In this document: positions 47,328 through 56,526 of the stretch, one piece after another
Layout: each line of letters begins with the position of its first letter
Position numbering within the stretch: position 1 is the first letter of the stretch
Assembly (NCBI GenBank): GCA_023251875.1
Contig: JAHEXY010000011.1
Location: 92,292 to 156,291, forward strand
Length of the DNA: 64,000 bases
Source of the DNA: Bacteroidota bacterium
GTDB lineage: Bacteria > Bacteroidota > Bacteroidia > JAHEXY01
Direction of reading: 5' to 3'
The notes under the pieces: generated by a model
Told to the model about the DNA's origin: nothing
The model's input: the letters and a program-made list of their open reading frames with translations, nothing else
Databases searched by the model: none
Translations under genes and position numbers: made by a program

Positions 47328-48035
47328 TTAATCAAAAACATTGGCGGTTTTAATAAGCTCTTGAAGCGATATAATTTTTATTTTTTTACCTTTTAATTCA
47401 ATAATACCATCATCATTTAATTCAAACAAATTACGAATGGCTGTTTCGCGAGTGGTACCTGTTATATTGGCTATTTCTTCACGAGTAACAGATGCATTTA
47501 TGGTGTATCCATCGTTTTCTAAACCATAGTTTTCTTTCAAGAGCAAAAGGCTTTGCGCTAAGCGTTCTTTAATTGAATTTTGAGCAAAGCTTGTTATTTT
47601 TCTTTCAGCATCTTTTAATTCTTTTGAAAATAAATTAATAATTTGCAGAGCCACTCCGGCATTTTTTTCTACCAATGAATAAAAAACATCCTTTGCTATA
47701 AAACAAAGTGAAGCATTTTCTAAGGCAAGTGCAGAACAAGAATATTTATCACCACTTAATATTGCTCTATATCCTAGTGTATCCCCTTGTTTAGCTAAAT
47801 GAATAATTTGTTCTTTTCCATCAACTCCTGTTTGTGTTATTTTTAATTTTCCGCTAAAAACACAATATAATCCCCTTGGGTAAGAGCCTTCTTGAAATAC
47901 CAATTGACCTTTTTTATAATTAGCGTAATGTTTAAATGAATTTAAAATTGCCAAATCACTATTGCTTAATTCACAAAAAATAGATTTTGAACGCGTATTG
48001 CACTTATAACATTGGGGGCACAAAGCAGGGGACAT
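47328..48035 (-). CDS. Crp/Fnr family transcriptional regulator
   Basis: 235 residues: a cyclic-nucleotide-binding-like beta barrel (about 30-140), a dimer helix and a winged HTH. The recognition helix TTRETAIRNL keeps the Arg, Glu and last Arg that Crp uses to read TGTGA, matching the two operators nearby. Two features speak against simple cAMP control: the phosphate-binding cassette reads GYRAILSGDKYSCSA, without the usual Glu and Arg, and the N terminus has Cys at 6, 9, 12 and 21, which could hold an iron-sulfur cluster as in Fnr. It likely controls respiration. Confidence 0.85.
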   Translation of the reverse strand: MSPALCPQCYKCNTRSKSIFCELSNSDLAILNSFKHYANYKKGQLVFQEGSYPRGLYCVFSGKLKITQTGVDGKEQIIHLAKQGDTLGYRAILSGDKYSCSALALENASLCFIAKDVFYSLVEKNAGVALQIINLFSKELKDAERKITSFAQNSIKERLAQSLLLLKENYGLENDGYTINASVTREEIANITGTTRETAIRNLFELNDDGIIELKGKKIKIISLQELIKTANVFD

Positions 48036-48154
48036 GATTTTATTCTACTAAATAATTAAGATTAAAAAATACTATCAAAATTATAAGCTCTTGTTTAATA
48101 GTAAAATGACATTTATCAGGTTCGAAACAGCAGGTAGGCTTTAGAATGGCAGAT

Positions 48155-49648
48155 TTACCTTTTCTTCAATCGATTGAGTCCAGCTTTTGCTTTTGCCTTT
48201 ATGGCATCTTCATATTCTGCACCATTTATACTCATGCATTTTTTGTAATACAATTCGGCATCGGTATCATTTTTACTTTCTTCATAAATAGTTGCTAGTT
48301 GTAATGCGGCATAAGCAGCATAATAATAAGGTTGTTCTTCTCCAAATTTTATAGTAGCCTTATACAAATTAATAGCTTTAGTTGTATTGCCCATTTTATG
48401 ATGTATGCGGGCTAGGCGATAATAAAATTCCAATTCATCTTTAGGTGGTTTAAAATAGGTATTGGGGCTATTAATCAACATTTGAAATGCTTGCAAATAA
48501 TAACCGCCATCAAATAGCAACCGACTTTTTAGTAGAATTTTATTTGGAACCAAATGATTTTGTGCTTCCCAAAGAGCCTCCTTGTCTTCACCGATATTGG
48601 TATAGCCGGCACTTATTGCATTTTTAATTGTTTTTGAATAAAGTGTTGTATCATTTTTTACAACCCAATAATACCAAGCTAATTTTTGGTAAGAGGCTTT
48701 AATGTAGTTCTTTCCTTTAAAATGAGAGAGAAAATTTTGAAAAGGAATGTTAGCTGATGGATCAAGCTTATTCAAAAGAGCTTTGCCTTTCAAATAATCT
48801 AAATAGGGAAATGGAAAATATTCTTTTCCGTATGGATAATTAGAAAGTATGGCAATAACATCATCATTTTTCCCTAACTGTGCTGCTATTTTTGCACGAG
48901 AATGGTACAATAAGAGATTCGTTTTGTCTAGTGAATTGAGTAATTTGTATTGTTGTTCCAGATCTTGTGTACTCGATTCTAAACTACCCAGTACGTATGA
49001 GAGCAAAAAAGCACATTCAGGAACCATCACAACATATTCACTGTCTTTAGAAGCCAAATTAATAGCTATTCTTAATTCTTGTATGCCTTGGCTTACGTTT
49101 CCTTCTAAGCCAATAATATCTGCTACCCATTTGTATTGATCGGGAATTGATCCAATCAATACATGTAATAACCCTAAACTTTTTTTATTTGGAATAAAAT
49201 TGGGAAAGAGGTTTTGATTTTTTTCTAATAAGTGATAAGCACTATTGATATCAGTAGCAGCTGACATATAATTACCAAATTTTACTTTTACAAATGCCCA
49301 CTGAATATTTATTTCTGCTTGGGCATATAAATAGTAAGGTGATTTTTTATCGCCATTTTCTATCGCAGCTAATCTTGTTTTTTGTGAAGTTTGTAACAAA
49401 CTATATTGCTTTTCATCTTCCGAAACAAATAGGGATAAAAAATCAATGTAATTTTCAAGCAGCAGAGGAATTAGATTAGAAGGATTGCTTTGTTTTTCTT
49501 GTGCAATTTGGGTTTGTCCTGCAATAAATTTTAAAGAAATAATGTTGGAGTAGGCCGTTTTGCAATTGGCATTGAAATTGAAATTGGCGCTTGCAGTATA
49601 TGTTAGAAAGTAGCAAAGCAGAAAAAGAAAACTGATTCTAACAAACAT
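48155..49648 (-). CDS. Secreted TPR-repeat protein
   Basis: 497 residues with an N-terminal signal sequence (1-21) and helical repeats through most of its length. Clear TPR units are near the end (RLARIHHKMGNTTKAINLY and AALQLATIYEESKNDTDAELYYKK). It is probably periplasmic and used for protein-protein contacts. No catalytic domain is seen. The family is Bacteroidota-typical, but I cannot name a function. Confidence 0.7.
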   Translation of the reverse strand: MFVRISFLFLLCYFLTYTASANFNFNANCKTAYSNIISLKFIAGQTQIAQEKQSNPSNLIPLLLENYIDFLSLFVSEDEKQYSLLQTSQKTRLAAIENGDKKSPYYLYAQAEINIQWAFVKVKFGNYMSAATDINSAYHLLEKNQNLFPNFIPNKKSLGLLHVLIGSIPDQYKWVADIIGLEGNVSQGIQELRIAINLASKDSEYVVMVPECAFLLSYVLGSLESSTQDLEQQYKLLNSLDKTNLLLYHSRAKIAAQLGKNDDVIAILSNYPYGKEYFPFPYLDYLKGKALLNKLDPSANIPFQNFLSHFKGKNYIKASYQKLAWYYWVVKNDTTLYSKTIKNAISAGYTNIGEDKEALWEAQNHLVPNKILLKSRLLFDGGYYLQAFQMLINSPNTYFKPPKDELEFYYRLARIHHKMGNTTKAINLYKATIKFGEEQPYYYAAYAALQLATIYEESKNDTDAELYYKKCMSINGAEYEDAIKAKAKAGLNRLKKR

Positions 49649-49659
49649 AAAAAAATGGT

Positions 49660-49686
49660 AAAAGAAAAGGGGCTGTAAGCCCCTTG
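49660..49686 (-). terminator. Intrinsic terminator after the zinc-ribbon gene
   Basis: Read leftward: AAGGGGCT, a three-base loop and AGCCCCTT followed by TTCTTTT. A perfect 8-base stem, 7 bases past the stop codon of the gene at 49693-50478. Confidence 0.85.
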
Positions 49687-49692
49687 GTAATT

Positions 49693-50478
49693 TTAATCTT
49701 CTTCTTTTGTATCAACGTTAACGCTTGAAGCAATATCCGGATCGACCAAGATGCGACCACAATGTTCGCAAACAATCACTTTTTTGCGGCTACGAATATC
49801 CAATTGGCGTTGAGGTGGAATTTTAGCAAAACAACCGCCACATGAATCACGTTGAACAGTAACAACGCCTAGACCATTTCTTGCACTGCCTCTAATACGT
49901 TTGTATGCAAGCAATAAACGTTCTTCAATTAATTTTTCTGCCTTACCTGATTTTTTGATCAATGATTTTTCTTCTTTGTCTGTTTCAGCAACGATATCAT
50001 CAAGCTCTGCTTTTTTGTGTGAAAGATCGTCTTTTCTTTCTTTCATCACTTTTTTTGCATCTTTCAACAAATCATTTTTTGTATCAATATGTGCTTTGTG
50101 TTCTTTTATTTTTTTCTCAGATAATTGAATCTCTAAATTTTGAAATTCAATTTCTTTAGTCAATGAATCGTATTCACGATTGTTACGAACATTATTTTGC
50201 TGGCCTTCGTATTTTTTTATCAAAGCTTGTGCTTCAGTAATAGAAGTTTTTTTGGCTTTAATTTCAGTTTCTGCTTCTTTTAATTCTTCTTCAAGCTTAG
50301 CAATACGTGTTTCCATACCGGTAACTTCATCTTCTAAGTCTTGTACTTCAAGAGGCAATTCACCTCTTACAATTCTTATTTTATCAATACTTGAATCAAC
50401 TTGTTGAAGCAAAAAGAGTGCTCTCATTTTTTCTTCAACTGATGTTTCTGTTTTTGGTGCTGTTGCTGTTGTAGCCAT
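49693..50478 (-). CDS. Coiled-coil protein with C4 zinc ribbon (CT398-like)
   Basis: 261 residues. A long coiled coil (about 40-190, rich in Glu and Lys) is followed by a zinc ribbon: CGGCFAKIPPQ and VCEHCGRIL supply two Cys-x2-Cys pairs. The fold resembles the C4-type zinc-ribbon proteins widely found next to Nif3-like genes. That gene is indeed next here, 7 bases upstream. Function in the family is unclear; nucleic-acid or motor-related roles have been proposed. Confidence 0.78.
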   Translation of the reverse strand: MATTATAPKTETSVEEKMRALFLLQQVDSSIDKIRIVRGELPLEVQDLEDEVTGMETRIAKLEEELKEAETEIKAKKTSITEAQALIKKYEGQQNNVRNNREYDSLTKEIEFQNLEIQLSEKKIKEHKAHIDTKNDLLKDAKKVMKERKDDLSHKKAELDDIVAETDKEEKSLIKKSGKAEKLIEERLLLAYKRIRGSARNGLGVVTVQRDSCGGCFAKIPPQRQLDIRSRKKVIVCEHCGRILVDPDIASSVNVDTKEED

Positions 50479-50485
50479 AGCTTTG

Positions 50486-51580
50486 TTATAGATAATTTAT
50501 TGGATTCGTATTAATTTCTGATAAACGGACTGCAAAGTTAGGGAATTTTTCTTTAATTAAGTCAAAAATCAAGTCTTTTGTGTATTGTTCACTTTCATAA
50601 TGGCCAATATCGGCAATTACAATACGGTTATTGGCATCAAAAAATTGGTGGTATTTAAAATCGGCTGTAATAAAGATGTTTGCTTTTTGAGCAATAGCAT
50701 CTTGCAATAAAAAGCTTCCGGAACCGCCACAAACGGCTACTTTTTTCACTTCTTTATTTAACAAATGGGTATAGCGAATGCCTTTTGTATGAAATTTTTC
50801 TTTAATTGTTTTAAGGAAAAATAGTTCATTTACAGGTGTTTGTAACTCTCCAATTATTCCTGCCCCTATATTTTTGTAGGTATTATCTAGTGGAATTATA
50901 TCATAAGCCACTTCTTCATAGGGATGGACAGCAAGAAGGGTTTTAATAAGTTTAGGCTGAAGATGTGCTGCAAAAATGGTTTCAATTTTTACTTCCGCTT
51001 CAGTATGTTGTTGATTGGGTTCTCCCACAAATGGATTTGAATTGGCTAGGCCCCGAAAAGTACCATTGCCAACAGCATTAAAACTACAATTATCATAATT
51101 GCCAATATAGCCTGCTCCGGCTTCAAAAAGAGCATTTCTTACTTTATCGGCATGTTCTGTAGGGCAAAAGGCAACAAGCTTTTTTAAAAACCCGGTTTTG
51201 GGAGCCAATATTTGGGTATTGATTAAGCCAAGTTTTTCACAAATTTTTGCATTTACGCCATTGTGCACATTATCGAGATTGGTGTGTAAGGCATAAATGG
51301 CAATATCATTTTTAATGGCTTTTATAATGGTTCGTTCAATATAATTTTTGCCATTGAGCTTTTTTAATCCAGTAAAAATAATGGGATGATGGGCAATAAT
51401 AAAATTGCAGTTTTTTTGAATGGCTTCATCAACTATTTCTTCGGTACAATCTAGCGTAATAAGTGCTTGGCTAGTATTTTGATCTAAAGAACCGGTTAAC
51501 AAGCCCGCATTATCATAATTTTCTTGATAGGAGAGGGGAGCAATGCTTTCTAAATAAGATGTGATGGCTGAAATTTGCAT
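50486..51580 (-). CDS. Nif3-like dinuclear metal-centre protein
   Basis: 364 residues. LDCTEEIVDEAI, the metal-binding FIIAHHPIIF and the C-terminal ADIGHYESEQ with His and Glu are family hallmarks. A middle insert (about 125-230) is the PII/CutA-like domain of longer family members. The reaction in the cell is not settled; it is sometimes annotated as GTP cyclohydrolase I type 2. It forms an operon with the zinc-ribbon gene. Confidence 0.88.
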   Translation of the reverse strand: MQISAITSYLESIAPLSYQENYDNAGLLTGSLDQNTSQALITLDCTEEIVDEAIQKNCNFIIAHHPIIFTGLKKLNGKNYIERTIIKAIKNDIAIYALHTNLDNVHNGVNAKICEKLGLINTQILAPKTGFLKKLVAFCPTEHADKVRNALFEAGAGYIGNYDNCSFNAVGNGTFRGLANSNPFVGEPNQQHTEAEVKIETIFAAHLQPKLIKTLLAVHPYEEVAYDIIPLDNTYKNIGAGIIGELQTPVNELFFLKTIKEKFHTKGIRYTHLLNKEVKKVAVCGGSGSFLLQDAIAQKANIFITADFKYHQFFDANNRIVIADIGHYESEQYTKDLIFDLIKEKFPNFAVRLSEINTNPINYL

Positions 51581-51593
51581 AATGAATATGGAT

Positions 51594-52316
51594 TTATCTT
51601 GCCCAAATATTGTATTTTAAAATGCAATACAAGGCCCTTACACCATCTTTCCAATTTATTTTTTTTCCTTCATCGTAAGTTCTGCCGTAATATGAAATTC
51701 CTACTTCATATACTTTTACTTTTTTTATGCGCGATACTTTAGCCGTAATTTCAGGTTCAAAACCAAAACGGTTTTCTTTTAATGTTATCTGTTTAATAAA
51801 TTCTGATCGAAACATTTTAAACCCTACCTCCATATCGGTTAAGTTGAGGTTGGTAAACATGTTTGATAAAAAAGTTAAAAAATTATTGATGAAAGAATGC
51901 CAGAAAAATAATATTCGATGAGGTTTTCCTCCAACAAAACGAGAGCCAAATACAACATCGGCATGGCCATCAATAATAGGTTGAAGTAATAAATTATATT
52001 CATTAGGATCGTATTCTAAATCGGCATCTTGAATAATAATATAATCTCCTTTTGCATATTGTATTCCTGTTCTAATGGCGGCACCCTTGCCTTGATTATG
52101 TGTATGACTTAAATAATTAATTTTTATTTCGGGATGTGCTTGAATAAATTCTTTAATACGAAACTCCGTTTTATCATTTGAAAAGTCGTTGATAATTACA
52201 AACTCCTTCTCTATATTTTTGGGAAGTGTTACACTTAATATTTTATTTAAAACAGTAACTATAGTGCGTTCTTCATTATAGGCCGGAATGATAATAGAAA
52301 GTACTTGTATCGCCAT
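51594..52316 (-). CDS. GT2 family glycosyltransferase
   Basis: 240 residues, no membrane helix. LSIIIPAYNEERTIVTVL, IINDFSNDKTE and QDADLEYDPNEY are the catalytic motifs; GSRFVGGKPHRI and GFEPEITAKVSRI follow. It is close in layout to the enzyme at 10226-10930 and likely makes a polyprenyl-phosphate sugar. It is separated from the polysaccharide locus, so it may serve another glycan. It is 13 bases after the Nif3-like gene's ATG side, likely upstream in the same transcript. Confidence 0.82.
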   Translation of the reverse strand: MAIQVLSIIIPAYNEERTIVTVLNKILSVTLPKNIEKEFVIINDFSNDKTEFRIKEFIQAHPEIKINYLSHTHNQGKGAAIRTGIQYAKGDYIIIQDADLEYDPNEYNLLLQPIIDGHADVVFGSRFVGGKPHRILFFWHSFINNFLTFLSNMFTNLNLTDMEVGFKMFRSEFIKQITLKENRFGFEPEITAKVSRIKKVKVYEVGISYYGRTYDEGKKINWKDGVRALYCILKYNIWAR

Positions 52317-52396
52317 AATTGAATTTTAAATGACCTTACCCTGCCCCTCTCCCACAGAAGAGGGTAAGCTTGGAATTCATAAATATATAAACTCTA

Positions 52397-53560
52397 TTAT
52401 GTATTTACCAATTCGTCATTCGCATAATTGGTAATTACATTATACAAAGTATCTCTTTCTATTGGATGGCGGCCAACATTCTTAATAAATGTAACAAGTT
52501 CATCTATAGTCATGCCGGGGTTTTGATCTTCGGCACCGGCCATTGAATAAATTTTAGTTGAATCATCAATGGTTCCATCAATATCATCTACACCAAAAGA
52601 AAGAGAAAGTTGTGTGGTTGATTTGCCTATCATGGGCCAATAGGCTTTAATATGTGGAATGTTATCTAAAAATATTCTTGAAACAGCATAGTTTTTTAAA
52701 TCTTCTATGGTAGTAATTTCCGGCACATGTGCCATGTCGTTTTCTTTGTTTCTAAACTTAAGTGGAATGAAGGTGTTAAACATTCCGGTTTTGTCTTGTA
52801 GTTCACGCAATAAATTCATGTGATGCACACGGTGGTAATATGTTTCTATATGTCCGTATAGCATGGTCGCGTTTGTGTGCATGCCTAGTTTATGAGCAGC
52901 TTCGTGTATTGCGAGCCATTGTTCTGCAGTTGCTTTATCATCACAAATTTTTTCTCTTATCTCGGGATGAAAGATTTCTGCTCCACCTCCAGGTAAAGAA
53001 TCTAAACCGTAATCTTTTAAAATTTTTAAACCTTCGTCATAGCTTAATTTGGCTTTACGAAACATATACTCTAATTCTACAGCAGTAAAACCTTTAACAT
53101 GTATTTCTGGTCTTAATTCTTTTATTTTTTTTATAATGTTTCCGTAGTAATGCATATTTCTTTTGGGATGCACACCTCCTACAATATGAACTTCTGTTAT
53201 TGGTATGCCGTTGTATGATTTTACTTTTTCTATAATTTGTTCTTCGTTTAATTCCCAGCGTTCTTCAGGTGGTAAATGAATTTCTTTAGGCAAACGAGAA
53301 TAAGAACAAAATGCGCAAGTAAATACACAAATATTGGTGGGTTCAATATGAAAATTGCGATTGAAAAAAGTATGATGCCCATGTTTTTGTTCACGAACAA
53401 AATTGGCGAGCATACCTAAATAACTTAATTCGGCAGTATATAGCAGCTCGCATTCTTGAAATGAAATACGTTCTTGATGGAGAACTTTTTCTGCAATAAT
53501 TAAAAACTCTTTTTTAGTTTTTGATTGTTGTAGTGTTTGAATAATTTCTTGTGCATTCAT
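52397..53560 (-). CDS. mqnE: Aminofutalosine synthase, radical SAM (menaquinone synthesis)
   Basis: 387 residues. CVFTCAFCSYSR is the Cys-x3-Cys-x2-Cys motif for the 4Fe-4S cluster, and NRNFHIEPTNIC just before it is typical of MqnE rather than MqnC. HIVGGVHPKRNMHYY and GLDSLPGGGAEIF are also family blocks. It joins the enolpyruvyl group to SAM-derived adenosine in the futalosine route to menaquinone. ATG at 53560 is used; another ATG at 53578 overlaps the upstream stop as TAATG and is possible. Other mqn genes are not in the window. Confidence 0.88.
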   Translation of the reverse strand: MNAQEIIQTLQQSKTKKEFLIIAEKVLHQERISFQECELLYTAELSYLGMLANFVREQKHGHHTFFNRNFHIEPTNICVFTCAFCSYSRLPKEIHLPPEERWELNEEQIIEKVKSYNGIPITEVHIVGGVHPKRNMHYYGNIIKKIKELRPEIHVKGFTAVELEYMFRKAKLSYDEGLKILKDYGLDSLPGGGAEIFHPEIREKICDDKATAEQWLAIHEAAHKLGMHTNATMLYGHIETYYHRVHHMNLLRELQDKTGMFNTFIPLKFRNKENDMAHVPEITTIEDLKNYAVSRIFLDNIPHIKAYWPMIGKSTTQLSLSFGVDDIDGTIDDSTKIYSMAGAEDQNPGMTIDELVTFIKNVGRHPIERDTLYNVITNYANDELVNT

Positions 53561-53577
53561 AATGCACAAAGTTAGCA

Positions 53578-56418
53578 TTATTGCAAAACAATTTTTCTAA
53601 CCACACTTTCTTTTTCGGTATTTATTTTTAGATAATAAACACCTTTTGCTTGGTTTGATAAATCAATGTAATAATCATCTCCTTTTGTGGGCCCAAGATT
53701 GTTGGTATATACAACACTACCCAATGCATTATAAATGCTTAAATTGGTTTGTGTCATTTTCTTGAGGGTAATGTTAATTTCAAAAATTCCATTGGTTGGA
53801 TTAGGAAAAATAAATAAATCGGTAATACTTGATTTTTCAAATATTGAACTTGAACTAGCCGTGTCGGCTAAAACAGTTATGTATGAGGTTTTGCTTTCCG
53901 TATCGTTTTTATTTCCATGGCTTGCGTAAAGGCTCACATTATAAGTTCCGGCAGTTTTATATTTAATGCTAGATGGATTTTGTGAAGTAGAGCTTGATGG
54001 GCTAGCTCCTGTAAAAGTCCAAGACCATGCACTTGGGTTGCCTGTTGTTAAATCAGTAAATGTAATGGCATCTCCTTCATAAATGGTAGTTAAGCTGGCA
54101 GTAAAATCTGTATATACAGTAATGGTATCTCCGGTAGTATCGGCAAGGTCTGATTCCCATATTCCACGACCATAAGTAGCGGCTCTAATTTTTTTGATAC
54201 CATCATTAATTTCTAATTCAGAAATAATCACATTCGGTAATCCGGTATTAAAATAAGTCCAATCACTCATTGATTTATTGATGTAATACACACCAAAATC
54301 ACTTCCTACATAAATTTGATCGTTGCTGTTATCTTGATAGGTTACACAATTAAATGGAATATTAGGTAAAGAGCCAGAGATGTTTGTCCACGAAGTTCCG
54401 GCATTATCTGAATAATAAACTTTTTCTCCGCTGCCATAACCTGAAAATGTAATCCATACTTTTTCGGGGTCGGTATGGCTTATTGTAATGCCTGAAATGG
54501 AAAGATAAGTAACAGGCAAACCTGATTTAATAGAGGTCCAGGTACTGCCTCCATCTTTTGTTACGTATATTTTAGATAAGGTGGCAAAATAAATATATTT
54601 AGTATTGGATTGCGCAACAGCAAGAGAAGTAATAAGACTTGAACCAAGTGACACACTAGCAGAAATAGAATTCCAATTATTACCGGCATTGGTTGTTTTA
54701 TAAACCTGATCGTAACCACCATAAAGGGTATTATGATTTTTGGGATCCATTACAAATGGAGTTACCCATGCTCCTGTAGCAAATGGCGAAATATCGTAAT
54801 AATTATTACCTCCATCTGTTGATTGGTATATGCTTCCATAATACAAGGATACATAAGAAATAGTAGGATCTGAATAATCTGCCATGCAATCCATTCCATC
54901 ACCACCATAAACACTTGTTGTTGTTCCGTTATCGTATTCTAATGAGCCATTGTCTTGTGCTCCCATATAAATAAGATAGGGATCTGTTGCGGCACTTGCA
55001 ATACTGTACAATTGTGTAATGCCTATTCCTTGACTCAAATCCGTCCAAGCACTTCCTGTATTGGTACTTTTAAAAATGCCACCATCATTTCCTGTATAAA
55101 TTTCGGTTCCGCTACCCGGTAAAAAAGTTAAGCAATGATGATCGGCATGCGCATATTTAGGAGAAGTTTGTGTATTGCTCCAATGCGACATTTGTGTCCA
55201 AGAAGAACCTGAGTTGGTAGATTTATAAATATCCAATCCTCCAATGAAAACCATATTTTCATTAGTGGGGCAAGCCGTTAAAGCCATATCATAATAGCCA
55301 TAAAAAGTATAATTGTTTGATGGGTTAGATTCTGCTTGAAAAGTGACAGCTTCGTCACTTGATTTGTATAAATAACCATTTTCGAACCAGGCATATAAAA
55401 CAGAAGAGTTGGCATCGGTTACAGCAAGAGAAACTCTTCCATCGGCAGTTGATGTGGTAGTATAAGTTAATGACCAAGTTTGTCCATAATCAGTTGATTT
55501 ATAAATAGAGTTTTTATTCGCGGTATAAGAAATAGAAGAATTTCCTGGATTTAATTCTAAATCATAGTAAGTACCGGTTTTAATTTTTGTCCAGTTAGAA
55601 CCGGAATCGGTACTTCTCCAAATACCATCTGAAGCCACTGCTAAAACTATATTAGGATAATCAGGTATAATAATTACTCGTTGAAAAGTAGTGTACTGAG
55701 TTTGTGCGTATGTTAAACTAGTGGCATTCCAAGTTATACCACCATCAGTTGATTTTAGAATACCTGCACTATAAGTACCGCCCCAAAAATTTCCAGTTCC
55801 ATCATCGTATCCAAATTTATCACCCGTTACTATTAACATGTTTTGAGTATTGGTTGGATCTATTGCAATATCACTTATACCAAGGTTCGTTAGTAAATCC
55901 GTATTGGTACTCCATGTGCTACCTGCATCCGTACTTTTCCATAAACCACCATCTGGGGTACCAAGCCATATAGTATTGGAATTGGTAGGATCAAAAACAA
56001 TGCAATTAATACGACCCGTACCACCGCTAGAACTTGCTGATGGAACAAAGTCAGGTCCAATGAATGACCAATTTCCGGTAAAAGAGGCTGTTTTGTTTTT
56101 TTTGTGAATGTTTTTATAAGCATTCCATTCATTCCATAAAATATTGGGATTAGGCATATTTCCACTTGGCAGTGTGCGTTGTTCCATGAAATGAGCCCAT
56201 CGCTCATATTGTTGCCAACCACCTTCTTCGGCATTGTATTCTTCAACAAGCATGTTAGGCTTTTTATCTTTCCAAAGAGCATTAAACTGCTCGTCAATTT
56301 CTAAGAAATTAAGATTTTTTTTTGTTGTATCAGTAAAGGAATTATTGGTTTGAGAAAAGATGGTAGGTAGATGTCCTCCAAAATGGATTAATAAAAAAGA
56401 AAGAATAAATTTTTTCAT
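53578..56418 (-). CDS. Secreted beta-propeller protein with PKD and T9SS sorting domain
   Basis: 946 residues. A signal peptide (1-22) precedes many Asp-box type repeats (STDGGITW, STDSGSNW, STNSGSSW, TTNAGNNW, SDNAGTSW), which make a sortilin/Vps10-like or sialidase-like propeller from about 90 to 770. A PKD domain (about 780-860) has WSWTFTGASPSSS. The end (FIFPNPTNGIFEI, then KGVYYLKINTEKESVVRKIVL) is a type A T9SS sorting domain. It would be exported through the outer membrane by T9SS. No sialidase residues are recognised. Confidence 0.88.
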   Translation of the reverse strand: MKKFILSFLLIHFGGHLPTIFSQTNNSFTDTTKKNLNFLEIDEQFNALWKDKKPNMLVEEYNAEEGGWQQYERWAHFMEQRTLPSGNMPNPNILWNEWNAYKNIHKKNKTASFTGNWSFIGPDFVPSASSSGGTGRINCIVFDPTNSNTIWLGTPDGGLWKSTDAGSTWSTNTDLLTNLGISDIAIDPTNTQNMLIVTGDKFGYDDGTGNFWGGTYSAGILKSTDGGITWNATSLTYAQTQYTTFQRVIIIPDYPNIVLAVASDGIWRSTDSGSNWTKIKTGTYYDLELNPGNSSISYTANKNSIYKSTDYGQTWSLTYTTTSTADGRVSLAVTDANSSVLYAWFENGYLYKSSDEAVTFQAESNPSNNYTFYGYYDMALTACPTNENMVFIGGLDIYKSTNSGSSWTQMSHWSNTQTSPKYAHADHHCLTFLPGSGTEIYTGNDGGIFKSTNTGSAWTDLSQGIGITQLYSIASAATDPYLIYMGAQDNGSLEYDNGTTTSVYGGDGMDCMADYSDPTISYVSLYYGSIYQSTDGGNNYYDISPFATGAWVTPFVMDPKNHNTLYGGYDQVYKTTNAGNNWNSISASVSLGSSLITSLAVAQSNTKYIYFATLSKIYVTKDGGSTWTSIKSGLPVTYLSISGITISHTDPEKVWITFSGYGSGEKVYYSDNAGTSWTNISGSLPNIPFNCVTYQDNSNDQIYVGSDFGVYYINKSMSDWTYFNTGLPNVIISELEINDGIKKIRAATYGRGIWESDLADTTGDTITVYTDFTASLTTIYEGDAITFTDLTTGNPSAWSWTFTGASPSSSTSQNPSSIKYKTAGTYNVSLYASHGNKNDTESKTSYITVLADTASSSSIFEKSSITDLFIFPNPTNGIFEINITLKKMTQTNLSIYNALGSVVYTNNLGPTKGDDYYIDLSNQAKGVYYLKINTEKESVVRKIVLQ

Positions 56419-56465
56419 AAAATAAATTTAATGTTTCGTTATATAAATCAAGGGGGAATTATAAA

Positions 56466-56505
56466 GATAAAAAAAATGCCCCTCTTTTTGTAAAGAAGGG
56501 CATTC
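56466..56505 (-). terminator. Intrinsic terminator after the M43 protease gene
   Basis: Read leftward: AATGCCCTTCTTT, a short loop, then AAGAGGGGCATT and a run of T. It lies 22 bases past the stop of the gene at 56527-58701. Confidence 0.8.
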
Positions 56506-56526
56506 TAATTATCGCATATTATAAAT

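Noticed and set aside
47328..48035. Naming the regulator crp or fnr outright
   Set aside because: Its features conflict: Crp-like DNA-reading residues, no standard cAMP cassette, and Fnr-like cysteines with different spacing. Only the superfamily is safe.
52330..52375. Terminator or element copy before mqnE's end
   Set aside because: TTACCCT and AGGGTAA could pair around CCCTCTCCCACAGA, but there is no T run and no matching ends. Listed only as a core-like sequence.
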